A DNA stretch of 21,160 nt, from assembly GCA_030428695.1 (NCBI GenBank), contig JAUIEM010000150.1:1-21160 (forward strand). Reading direction: 5' to 3'. The DNA comes from a bacterium (lineage in GTDB: Bacteria; Planctomycetota; J058; JAJDCP01). The translations under genes and the position numbers were made by a program. Of this stretch, positions 7,889 to 15,296 are shown piece after piece; the stretch's first letter is position 1, and every line of letters starts with the position of its first letter. The notes beneath the pieces were generated by a model. That model did no database searches and had not been told where the DNA came from. It saw nothing but the letters and a program-made list of their open reading frames with translations.

Positions 7889-9042
7889 TGGCCGAGCCGG
7901 CCCGCGTCCTGATCGAGCACATCCTGCGCGGGGCGGGCTATTTGGTGTTCGTCGCGGAAGACGGCGCCGCGGCCCTCGAGGTGCTCGCGGCGGAGACCAT
8001 CGACGCGGTGCTGACCGACATGATCATGCCGGGCATGTCCGGGCTCGAGCTGACCGGCCATGTGCGCGAGCGCTTCCCCGACGAGCACCTGCCGGTGCTG
8101 CTCCTGACCGGCGACGGCGCCGACGAGGTCCAGACCACCAGCCTCGACGCCGGCGCGGACGACTTCCTGACCAAGCCGGTGAAGAAGGCGGTGCTGCTCG
8201 CCCGCCTGCGCGCCGCCCTGCGGGTGCGGGAGATGGACGCCCGGGTGCGCCGCTCCGAGCGGGCGATGCGGCGCGACCTCGAGGCCGCCCGCGACCTGCA
8301 GGAGCGGCTCCTGCCCTCGAAGGGGCTGGTCCTGCCCGGGGTCGAGGTCGACTGGCTGCACCTGCCCTGCACCTACGTCGCCGGCGACACCTTCAACCAC
8401 TTCCAGCTCCCCGACGGCAAGGTCGTCTTCTACCTCGCCGATGTCTGCGGCCACGGGGCGGCGGCGGCGATGCTCGCCTTCTGGCTGGTGTGCAACCTGT
8501 CCCGGGACCACATCGACGCGGCGCTGCTCAGGAACCCGGCGAAGCTGTGCAAGACCCTCGACGGCCAGGTCGCTGCCCACGGCGGCCAGCGCTTCATGAC
8601 GCTGATGTACGCGATCCTCGACCCGGCGAGCGGCGTCCTGCGCTACTGCCTGGCGGGCCATCCGCACCCCTGCGTGGTGCGCCGCAGCGGCAAGGTCGAG
8701 GTGCTGACCCGGGGCGGGATGGCCCTCGGGGTGTGTCCGGGCTTCAGCTTCGACGAGGGCAACGTGCAGCTCGCCCCCGGCGACCGCTTCTTCTACTTCT
8801 CCGACGGCTTCCTCGAGGCCGGCGAGGCGGAGGGCGAGCAGTTCGGCGCCGGCCGCCTGCGGACCGTGCTGAGCGCGACCCGCCGGCTGCCGCTCGCCAA
8901 GGCGCTGCCGGCGGTCCTCGCCACGGTCCGGAAGTTCCAGGGCCGCGACGATTTCGACGACGACATGAGCCTGGTCGGCTTGCAGTGGAACCGGAAGAGC
9001 CTCAACATCCGCTCGCGAAAGCTCCGGCGACCGGTGTCTTGA
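7888..9042 (+). CDS. RsbU-like PP2C (SpoIIE-type) phosphatase with an N-terminally truncated receiver domain
   Basis: A 384-residue regulator: receiver domain, coiled-coil linker (about 105-140) and PP2C/SpoIIE phosphatase. The receiver keeps the phosphoacceptor D44 (LTDMIMPGMSG), the LLLTGDG switch residue and K96 (TKP). However, the protein begins MAEPARVLIEHILRGAGY, so the first beta-strand and the acidic pair that bind Mg2+ are absent; no in-frame upstream start supplies them. The phosphatase retains D167 (VAGDTF), D185 in DVCGHG, FFYFSDGFLEA and the DDDMSLV near 357-362, so it should bind its metals. Its predicted substrate is the phosphorylated STAS protein of the same operon. Start ATG 7888 overlaps the GT4 stop (TGATG). 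The 3' end overlaps the convergent co-polymerase gene by 41 bases. Input to the receiver may be phosphorylation-independent. Confidence 0.9.
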   Translation: MAEPARVLIEHILRGAGYLVFVAEDGAAALEVLAAETIDAVLTDMIMPGMSGLELTGHVRERFPDEHLPVLLLTGDGADEVQTTSLDAGADDFLTKPVKKAVLLARLRAALRVREMDARVRRSERAMRRDLEAARDLQERLLPSKGLVLPGVEVDWLHLPCTYVAGDTFNHFQLPDGKVVFYLADVCGHGAAAAMLAFWLVCNLSRDHIDAALLRNPAKLCKTLDGQVAAHGGQRFMTLMYAILDPASGVLRYCLAGHPHPCVVRRSGKVEVLTRGGMALGVCPGFSFDEGNVQLAPGDRFFYFSDGFLEAGEAEGEQFGAGRLRTVLSATRRLPLAKALPAVLATVRKFQGRDDFDDDMSLVGLQWNRKSLNIRSRKLRRPVS

Positions 9043-11086
9043 CCCGGCGCAGGGCCTCGAGGGTGGGACGCGCCCCGGGCGCGAGCTTCTCCTCCTCGCC
9101 GTAGCCGAACACGACTCCCCCGGCGAGGGCCGCGAGCAGCTCGCAGTCGACCTGCCGGTCGAGGCCCGGGCCGAGCAGCACGACCAGGCTCGCCTCGGCG
9201 CGGAGCTGCTCGAGCAGCGCCCGCATTCGGGGGCTGGCGAGCAGGTCGCGGGGCACGGCCGGGCCGGCGGGGAGGAGACGCAGCCCGGGCAGGGGGCCGG
9301 GCGCGAGGGCGGGAGCCTGGCCGTCGAGCAGGCAAGCGCCGACGCTGTCCGGGGTGTCCGCGCCGAGGTCGGCGCCGCCGAAGCGCAGGTCGGCGAGCAC
9401 CACCCGCTCGCCGCGCCGGGCGAGGCTGCTCGCGAAGCGCTGGGCCGGCCCGGCCAGGGGCGTCGCGCGGCCGACCCCGAGCAGCAGCAGCACCGCCCCG
9501 GGTTGCGGCACGGCCTGGCGCACCCTGAGGGCGAGCACACGCGCGTCCTCGTCCTCGGGGCCCGGCGGTCCGAGCCGGGCGAGCTGCGGAATCTCGAGCT
9601 CCCCGAGCAGCTGGGCGGGGGTCGTCAGCCCGCGGCGCCAGAATTGCAGCAGCACGACCAGGGCGAACAACGGCAGGAAGCCGCCGCCGGCGATGGCGAC
9701 GAGCAGGATCTTGCGGTTCGACGAGCTCGGGTAGGCGTCCGGGGTCGCCGGCGACAGCAGGGCGAGCTCGGTGACCTCGAGGTCGAGCAGCTGGCGCAGG
9801 AAGTCGACCCGCCCGCGCAGGCCGGAGCGCTGCTGCTCGAGGTCGTCGAGGCGCACCCGCAGGGAGTCGTGGCGGCTGCGCAGGGCGTAGATCTGCTCGC
9901 GGCGGGCGCCGAGGTTGCGCACGCGCTGGCCGAGGTCCGCGACCTCCTTCTGGGCGCCGATGATGCCGAGCTCGAGCTCGAGGCGCCGGAACAGCGCCTG
10001 GTGGATGATCGGCGAGCCGATGGTCTGCTGGGTCTGGCTCGGCACGACCAGCTCGTCGAGGCGGGCGAGCTCGGCCTTCCAGGCGTCGATCTCCTCCGTC
10101 GTCGCGATGCTCGCCTCGAGTTCGCGGATGGTCGCCTCGATCGCGTCGACCTCGGTCTCGGGGATGTCGCCGCGCTCGAACAGCTCGCGCCGGCGCTCGA
10201 GCTCGAGGCGCTGGTTCTCGAGGGCCGCCTGCACCTCCATGATGCGGCGCGTCTCGGTGATCAGCTCGCGCAGCCGGGTCTGGCGGCGGCGGTTGTCGGC
10301 GAGGGTCTCGCGCGCGGCGTCGAGCTCCTCGGCCGCGTCCAGGGCTTGCTTCTCGCGTTCCTTCAGCTCCTCGATGTAGGCGTCGAGGTGGCCGATCTGC
10401 GACTCCAGGTTGGCCTCGTTGCGCTCGGCCTTGGCGAACAGCGCGGTCGCGTCGTACAGGTCCTGGGCGACCCGGGTCTCGTCGTCGCGCAAGGAGGAGA
10501 TCTGGTGGGCGCGGGTGAAGACGCGCAGGCTCTCGCGGGTGGTCAGGGTCGCGCCCTCGAGGGCGGCGAGGCTGGCTTCGAGGTCGTCGCGCAGGCCGCC
10601 GAGGCGCTGCCGGCGGATCGCGGCGAGCTGCTCGAGGTAGACCGTCAGCAGGCTGTCGAGCAGCGCGATGCCCTCGCCCTTGTCCGCCCAGTCGAAGCCG
10701 ATGTGCAGGAGGCTGGTGCCGGCCGGGTTGTCGGTGCTGATCAGGACCTTGAAGAGCTTGCGGGGAACCTCCTCCAGCGCGAACTCCTCGCGCAGCCGGT
10801 CGATGTTCGCGTCGGAGCGCAACAGCGCTTCGAGGGTCTTCAGCTTCGGGGAGGTGTACAGGTCGCGGTGCTCCTCCGGCACCGGCAGGGCGGTGTAGAG
10901 CAGGCTGGCGCGCGCCGTATAGGAGGGCGTCGAGAGCGGGCCGGAGAGCGCGACCGCGGCGCCGAGCACCGCGCCGCCCCCCAGCCCGAGCAGCCACCAC
11001 CAGGCCAGGCAGGCGCCGAGCAGGAAGCGCACCACGCGCTTGGCCAGCGCCCCGAGCGGGGATTCCTTCGCTTCGGCCTCTGCCAT
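9002..11086 (-). CDS. Wzz-type polysaccharide co-polymerase with degenerate BY-kinase domain
   Basis: An inner-membrane chain-length regulator/co-polymerase of 694 residues. A first membrane segment (about 18-47, FLLGACLAWWWLLGLGGGAV) leads into a periplasmic Wzz-like region (YTARASLLYTALPVPEEH, SLLHIGFDWADKGEGIALL) and very long coiled coils (about 150-440). A second segment (about 458-480, KILLVAIAGGGFLPLFALVV) is followed by a cytoplasmic domain with BY-kinase layout: ASSLARRGERVVLADLR matches the Walker A' region, and the later LPGLRLLPAGP...LLASPRMRALLEQLR is characteristic. Walker A (GxGKT) is replaced by GVGRATPLAG and the Walker B Asp by VVLLGPG, and there is no Tyr-rich tail, so kinase activity is unlikely. 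ATG 11086 has GGGAGG (11092-11097) 5 bases upstream and is preferred over an in-frame upstream codon. It stands alone, convergent with the phosphatase gene and divergent from the GT2 gene. Confidence 0.9.
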   Translation of the reverse strand: MAEAEAKESPLGALAKRVVRFLLGACLAWWWLLGLGGGAVLGAAVALSGPLSTPSYTARASLLYTALPVPEEHRDLYTSPKLKTLEALLRSDANIDRLREEFALEEVPRKLFKVLISTDNPAGTSLLHIGFDWADKGEGIALLDSLLTVYLEQLAAIRRQRLGGLRDDLEASLAALEGATLTTRESLRVFTRAHQISSLRDDETRVAQDLYDATALFAKAERNEANLESQIGHLDAYIEELKEREKQALDAAEELDAARETLADNRRRQTRLRELITETRRIMEVQAALENQRLELERRRELFERGDIPETEVDAIEATIRELEASIATTEEIDAWKAELARLDELVVPSQTQQTIGSPIIHQALFRRLELELGIIGAQKEVADLGQRVRNLGARREQIYALRSRHDSLRVRLDDLEQQRSGLRGRVDFLRQLLDLEVTELALLSPATPDAYPSSSNRKILLVAIAGGGFLPLFALVVLLQFWRRGLTTPAQLLGELEIPQLARLGPPGPEDEDARVLALRVRQAVPQPGAVLLLLGVGRATPLAGPAQRFASSLARRGERVVLADLRFGGADLGADTPDSVGACLLDGQAPALAPGPLPGLRLLPAGPAVPRDLLASPRMRALLEQLRAEASLVVLLGPGLDRQVDCELLAALAGGVVFGYGEEEKLAPGARPTLEALRRVKTPVAGAFASGC

Positions 11087-11277
11087 CACAGCCTCCCGCC
11101 ATCCAGGGTCTCCGCGCGGGGAGCGCGCGTCCAGCAGCGCGTGCCGGGCGGGCGCGGAGAGCCTGCACACGCGCCGCCCCGGCGGGCGCGGAGGCGCCCG
11201 GTCGAAGCGCCGGAGCGCTGGCGCGGCGCACGTTTCCCGGTTACTCTTGAGGTACGGTCCAGAACGGGGAGCCGCGC
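11087..11277. promoter_or_regulatory. Divergent intergenic region (co-polymerase / GT2)
   Basis: 191 bases between divergent starts, so both promoters should lie here. GGGAGG for the leftward gene is at 11092-11097, and a GGGGAG sits a few bases before ATG 11278. TACGGT (11253-11258) is a weak -10 candidate for the rightward gene without a good -35. A 13-base direct repeat, GGCGGGCGCGGAG, occurs at 11147-11159 and 11181-11193. Confidence 0.4.
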
Positions 11278-12171
11278 ATGATCTCGGTGATCGTCGTCAA
11301 CTACAACACCAGCGCCCTGCTCGCGGAGTGCCTGGAGTCCCTGCGCCGCCACGAGCCGGAGGCGCAGCTGATCGTGGTCGACAACGCGAGCCGCGACGAC
11401 TCCCTCGCGATGCTGAACGCGCGCTTCCCCGACGTCACCCTCGTGCCCTCGAGCACCAACCGCGGCTTCGCCGGCGGCAACCTCCAGGGCTTCGCCCATT
11501 GCGCGGGCGACTTCGTGTGCCTGTTCAACAGCGATGCACGCCTCGAGGGCCCCCTGTTCGACGGCCTCGCCGCCTACCTGCGCGAACATCCCGAGGTCGG
11601 CGCGATCAGCCCGCGCCTGATCGGCATGGACGGTCAGCGCCAGCAGGGCCTGCACCGCTTCCCGCGGCTCGGCGACCAGCTGCGCGAGGTCTTCCGCCTG
11701 CCGGTGCCGAAGCGTCCCGCCTCCGGTGAGCCGGGCTGGCTGGCCGGCACCGCGCTGTTCCTGCGGCGCGCCGCCCTCGACACGGTCGGCGGGCTGCTCG
11801 ACGACGACTTCTTCATGTACTGGGAGGATGCCGACCTGTCCGCGCGCCTGCTCGAGGCCGGCTGGCAGGTGGTCGAGCATCCCACCCTGTCGATCCGCCA
11901 TCTCGGCGGCGGCAGCGGCGGCGGCCCGGACGCGATCCGGCGCGACGACCTGTACGCCTGGTACATGTGGGGCAAGCACCGCTGGTACGGGAAGCACCGG
12001 AGCGGCGCCGAGGCGGCCGGCGTCTTCCTGCTCGACTGCATCAACCTGCCCCGCATGGCCCTGCGCGGCCTCGTGCGCCCCGGCAGGCGGCGCGAGCTCG
12101 ACCACGCCCGCGCCCTCGCACGGGTGCTGTGGGGCCGCCTGCAGGGCCGCTCGCCGGCTCCCCTCGACTGA
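11278..12171 (+). CDS. Glycosyltransferase family 2 (rhamnosyltransferase-like)
   Basis: A 297-residue inverting GT-A enzyme. It begins ISVIVVNYNTSALLAECLESL, followed by VVDNASRDDS, TNRGFAGGNLQGF and LFNSDARLEG, where the Asn-Ser-Asp takes the place of the DxD metal site. LAGTALFLRRAALDTVGG and FMYWEDADLSARLLEAGW, with the acceptor-activating acidic pair, complete the fold. This pattern is common in rhamnosyl- and related transferases of O-antigen and exopolysaccharide loci, but the donor is not proven. The C-terminal 60 residues are basic and amphipathic, suggesting membrane association. It is the only rightward gene between two leftward units, and its TGA lies 2 bases from the stop of the convergent methyltransferase gene. 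ATG 11278 follows GGGGAG at a suitable distance. Confidence 0.92.
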   Translation: MISVIVVNYNTSALLAECLESLRRHEPEAQLIVVDNASRDDSLAMLNARFPDVTLVPSSTNRGFAGGNLQGFAHCAGDFVCLFNSDARLEGPLFDGLAAYLREHPEVGAISPRLIGMDGQRQQGLHRFPRLGDQLREVFRLPVPKRPASGEPGWLAGTALFLRRAALDTVGGLLDDDFFMYWEDADLSARLLEAGWQVVEHPTLSIRHLGGGSGGGPDAIRRDDLYAWYMWGKHRWYGKHRSGAEAAGVFLLDCINLPRMALRGLVRPGRRRELDHARALARVLWGRLQGRSPAPLD

Positions 12172-12173
12172 GC

Positions 12174-13067
12174 TCATCGCACCCCCAGTCGCCGGCACAG
12201 CTCGCGGTACGGCGCGCCGCGCCGCAGGGCGAGGATGTCGTGGCCGGTCTCCCGGGCGTCGAAGGGCACCCGCCGCAGGCGCAGGCGGAGGAGCTCGCGG
12301 CGCAGGTCGAGGAAGCCGTAGCCGAGCTCGTTGAGCAGCCGTACGACGGGGCGCTCGGCGAAGGGTTGCGTCGACCCGTCGTTGAGCTCGAAAACGAGCG
12401 CGTCCGGCGGGTGCGCGGCGAAGTACCGCCGCGCGCCGCCGAGCACCTCGGCCTCGAAGCCCTCGACGTCGATCTTGACCAGGCGCACGGGGCCGAGGTC
12501 GAGGGCGTCGAACAGGGCCGAGGCGTCGCGCACCGGCACGTCGACCCGGCGCCCTCCCCGGGAGCGCACCAGCGAGGCCGCGCCGCGGTTGTCCGCGGGG
12601 ATGTCGAGGGTCAGCGTGCCGTCCTCCCGGCCGAGGGCGACCGGGTGCACCTCGACGTGGCGGTAGCCGTTGGCGGCGAGGGAGCGGCGGAAGCGGCGGG
12701 CCAGCGCGGGCTGCGGCTCGAAGGCGTGGACCTGGCCGGTCGGGCCGACCATGCCGGCGGCGAGCAGGCTGACCAGGCCGAGGTTGGCGCCGATGTCGAG
12801 GACGGTGTCGCCGGGCCGCAGGAGGCGCGCGCACAGGGCGGTCAGCTTGGGGTCGAGGTCGCCGAAGAAGTAGACCGAGCGCCCGACGTGGTCGTCGAGG
12901 GGCACCTGCATGCGGGCGCCGTCCCGGAGCCGCGCCTCGGCCTCGCCAGAGGGCGCGAGCCAGCGCAGCGGGGGCGTGTTCGCCAGCCGCCCGCAGCCGC
13001 TGAGGAAGGGGTAGGCGTGGCACAGGGAGCTGACGGCGCGGGTCAGCAGGGGCAGCGGGGATTCCAC
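12174..13067 (-). CDS. FkbM-family SAM-dependent methyltransferase
   Basis: A 297-residue class I methyltransferase of the FkbM type, which usually O-methylates sugars or polyketides; here sugar methylation of the glycan is the natural inference. Motif I is VLDIGANLGLVSLLAA (about residues 88-104), then VHAFEPQPALARRFRRSL with the acidic residue binding the SAM ribose, and the diagnostic VRLVKIDVEGFEAEVL, followed by ALVFELNDGS. It is the last gene of the six-gene leftward operon. GTG 13067 lies one base after the flippase stop, with a weak GGAG upstream. It ends 2 bases from the convergent GT2 gene with no visible terminator between. Alternative methylation targets cannot be excluded. Confidence 0.92.
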   Translation of the reverse strand: MESPLPLLTRAVSSLCHAYPFLSGCGRLANTPPLRWLAPSGEAEARLRDGARMQVPLDDHVGRSVYFFGDLDPKLTALCARLLRPGDTVLDIGANLGLVSLLAAGMVGPTGQVHAFEPQPALARRFRRSLAANGYRHVEVHPVALGREDGTLTLDIPADNRGAASLVRSRGGRRVDVPVRDASALFDALDLGPVRLVKIDVEGFEAEVLGGARRYFAAHPPDALVFELNDGSTQPFAERPVVRLLNELGYGFLDLRRELLRLRLRRVPFDARETGHDILALRRGAPYRELCRRLGVR

Positions 13068-13068
13068 G

Positions 13069-14424
13069 TCACAGCTCCAGGGCGAAGGACAGGCCGTACA
13101 GGAGCCCGAGCCCGCCCGCCAGCCACAGGCAGGCGAACAGGAAGGGGCGCCGGCTGCGCGGCAGGATCTGGCGGTCGAACAGGAAGGTCTGCAGGCCGGT
13201 CAGGACGGTGGTCGAGAGCAGGTTGCACAGGGCGAGGCCGATGATGCCGTAGGCCTGCGCGAGGGGCACGAGCAGCGCGGCCAGCAGCACGAAGGCGACG
13301 ACGTAGCAGCGCGTGGCCGGGCGGATGTTGCCGCGCACGAGCATCAGCTGGAACTGGACCTGGCCCAGGCTGCGCATGATCAGCCGTGCGCAGAGGATGC
13401 CGAGCACGACCCCGGCCGGCATGTAGCGCGGGTCGTAGAGGATCCACACCGCCAGCGGCCCGGCCACCGCCCCGAGGGTCAGGGCGGGGAAGCCGAGGCT
13501 GGTCAGGCGCCAGGTGATGCGCCGGTGCCAGGCCTCCCGCGCCTCGCCCGGGGGCTCGCGGCTCAGCATCGAGAAGTACACGTCGCAGGCGCGGGTGATC
13601 AGGCTCTCGGCGACGTTCGCGAGGTTCCAGGCGATGAAGAAGTGGCCCATCGCCTTCTCGGGGATGAAGCGCAGCCCGAGCAGCCGGTCGAGGTTCAGCC
13701 ACAGGGCCATCACCAGGGTGTTGACGAAGATCTGCTGGCCGAAGCCGTAGATCTCCTTCGCGGCCTCCTTGTCCCAGCACCAGCGCGGCAGCATCGGCGC
13801 GAACACGTAGCTCAGGAGCACCTTGACCCCGGCCCCGACCATCGTCCCGATCACGATCGCCCAGATCGAGCGCAGCCAGAAGGCGCAGGCGATGCTCGCG
13901 ACCGTGCCGAAGAAGGTCATGCCGACCTCGATGAAGAACAGCGCGCGGTAGTCGAGCCGCTTGCGCAGCGCGGGGGTCGCGGGGCTCATCAGGCCGAGCA
14001 GGAAGGGCCGCAGCGAGAAGACCAGCAGCACCATCAACAGCTCGGGCTTCTGGTTGACCTCCGCCATCGGCCAGGCGCAGGCCGCCGCCGCGATGGCGAG
14101 CAGCAGCCCGCGGCCGGCCTGGATCCACCAGCCGGTCAGCAGGAAGGCCGGGCTCTCGCCCTTCGGGTGCCGCACCAGGGCGGGGGTGACGCCGACGTCC
14201 GACAGCCACTCGAGGGTGGTCAGCACCGCGAGGGCGGTGCCGAGGATGCCGTAGATCTCCGGGGCGAGCAGCCGGGTCAGGGTCAGGTTGCTGCCGAGCC
14301 GGATCACCATCCCGAGCGCCTGGGCCATCGCGGTCCAGCCGACCTTGCGGAAGGCGGTGCGCCCGCGCTCCCCGAGGAAGCGCGCGAGCACCCGCTCGAG
14401 CAGCGAGGGGCGTGCCTCGTTCAT
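13069..14424 (-). CDS. Wzx-like oligosaccharide flippase (polysaccharide biosynthesis protein, MOP superfamily)
   Basis: A 451-residue integral membrane protein with about 12-14 hydrophobic segments along its whole length. It would move the lipid-linked repeat unit across the inner membrane. The N-terminus after a short charged tail (AFRKVGWTAMAQALG, LTLTRLLAPEIYGILGTA, SDVGVTPALVRH) is typical of the PST/lipopolysaccharide flippase family, as are LDYRALFFIEVG and the central FGQQIFVNTLVMALWLNLDR. ATG 14424 overlaps the stop of the upstream GT2 by 4 bases; a longer in-frame extension upstream overlaps that gene and has no homology. Only one flippase is present and a Wzy-like polymerase is encoded two genes upstream, which supports a Wzx/Wzy-dependent pathway. 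Confidence 0.93.
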   Translation of the reverse strand: MNEARPSLLERVLARFLGERGRTAFRKVGWTAMAQALGMVIRLGSNLTLTRLLAPEIYGILGTALAVLTTLEWLSDVGVTPALVRHPKGESPAFLLTGWWIQAGRGLLLAIAAAACAWPMAEVNQKPELLMVLLVFSLRPFLLGLMSPATPALRKRLDYRALFFIEVGMTFFGTVASIACAFWLRSIWAIVIGTMVGAGVKVLLSYVFAPMLPRWCWDKEAAKEIYGFGQQIFVNTLVMALWLNLDRLLGLRFIPEKAMGHFFIAWNLANVAESLITRACDVYFSMLSREPPGEAREAWHRRITWRLTSLGFPALTLGAVAGPLAVWILYDPRYMPAGVVLGILCARLIMRSLGQVQFQLMLVRGNIRPATRCYVVAFVLLAALLVPLAQAYGIIGLALCNLLSTTVLTGLQTFLFDRQILPRSRRPFLFACLWLAGGLGLLYGLSFALEL

Positions 14425-15296
14425 GCCCGCTGTCCGAGGAGGCGCCGGCGCAGCTCGTCCATCTGCCAGCCGTGCAGGTGCTCGCGGAAGCCCGGCTCCT
14501 CGTAGCGCGGCCGGCCCTGGGCCCAGGCCTGCACGTAGCCCGCCAGGATGCAGGCGCCGCCGAGCAGGAAGGGCCGCTCGAGGGCGCGGTAGGTCGCGAT
14601 GCCGAGCAGGTACAGGGGGTGGGTGCCCATGAAGTACTGGCCGCGTCCCCAGCGCATCCGGCCGTGGTAGACGCTGCGAAAAGACGACCCCATCAGCCGC
14701 AGGTGGATGATCCGCAGGTCCTCGCGGTCGATGCTGCGTGCCTCCCAGCCGAGCATGCGGCAGCGGTGGCAGTCGATGCCGTCCCACATCACCTCGCGCA
14801 CGAAGCCGCCGATCTCCTCGAAGCAGGCGCGCCGGAAGAGCTTGGCGGCGCCGAGGGAGAACTGGTCGTTGCTGCGCTCGAGCACCAGCTCGCCGTCGAT
14901 CGGCACCCAGGCCTTGCCGCTGACGGTGCCGAGGCGGGGCTCGGCGGCGAACATCCGCATCAGGGTCGCGAAGTACTCCGGCTGGAACTCGATGTCGGCG
15001 TCGAGCTTGCAGACGAAGTCGTAGGGGTCGTCCCCGGCGTGCTCGATCCCGGCGTAGAAGGCCTCGATCACGCCCGGGCCGACGCGGCGCGCTCCGGACT
15101 TCCGATGCACCACCTCGATCCAGTCGTGCTCCGCGGCGGCCCGGTCGGTGATGGCGGGGGTCGCGTCGGTGCTGCCGTCGTCGACGATGATCCAGCGGAT
15201 CGGCCGGTGGGTCTGGGCGACCATCGAGTCGATCGTGCGCTGGATGAACTCCGCCTCGTCCTTAGCGGGGGTGATGATCAGGATGCGCTCAGACAT
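14421..15296 (-). CDS. Glycosyltransferase family 2
   Basis: A 291-residue GT-A transferase. It opens ILIITPAKDEAEFIQRTIDSM, then WIIVDDGSTDATPAI, the DxD site in CKLDADIEF (Asp-Ala-Asp), ELVLERSNDQFSLGAAKLF, and GGFVREVMWDGIDCHRCRMLGW. A C-terminal basic and aromatic segment with RMRWGRGQYFMGTHPLYLLG and a hydrophobic stretch (RPFLLGGACILAGYVQAW) suggests membrane attachment, as in other family 2 enzymes of capsule and exopolysaccharide loci. ATG 15296 overlaps the polymerase stop by 8 bases, and the gene overlaps the flippase start by 4 bases, so translation is probably coupled. Donor and linkage are not predictable. Confidence 0.93.
   Translation of the reverse strand: MSERILIITPAKDEAEFIQRTIDSMVAQTHRPIRWIIVDDGSTDATPAITDRAAAEHDWIEVVHRKSGARRVGPGVIEAFYAGIEHAGDDPYDFVCKLDADIEFQPEYFATLMRMFAAEPRLGTVSGKAWVPIDGELVLERSNDQFSLGAAKLFRRACFEEIGGFVREVMWDGIDCHRCRMLGWEARSIDREDLRIIHLRLMGSSFRSVYHGRMRWGRGQYFMGTHPLYLLGIATYRALERPFLLGGACILAGYVQAWAQGRPRYEEPGFREHLHGWQMDELRRRLLGQRA

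Noticed and set aside
11147..11193. 13-base direct repeat as an operator pair
   Set aside because: The sequence is extremely G+C-rich and low in complexity, so such a repeat can arise by chance; no palindromic half-sites are seen.
9503..11281. Long rightward open frame (592 codons)
   Set aside because: It is the complement of the co-polymerase coiled-coil region; the leftward frame has membrane segments and family motifs.
11086..13023. Long leftward open frame (645 codons)
   Set aside because: Arg/Pro/Ala-rich shadow across the GT2 and methyltransferase genes, both of which have clear motifs in other frames.
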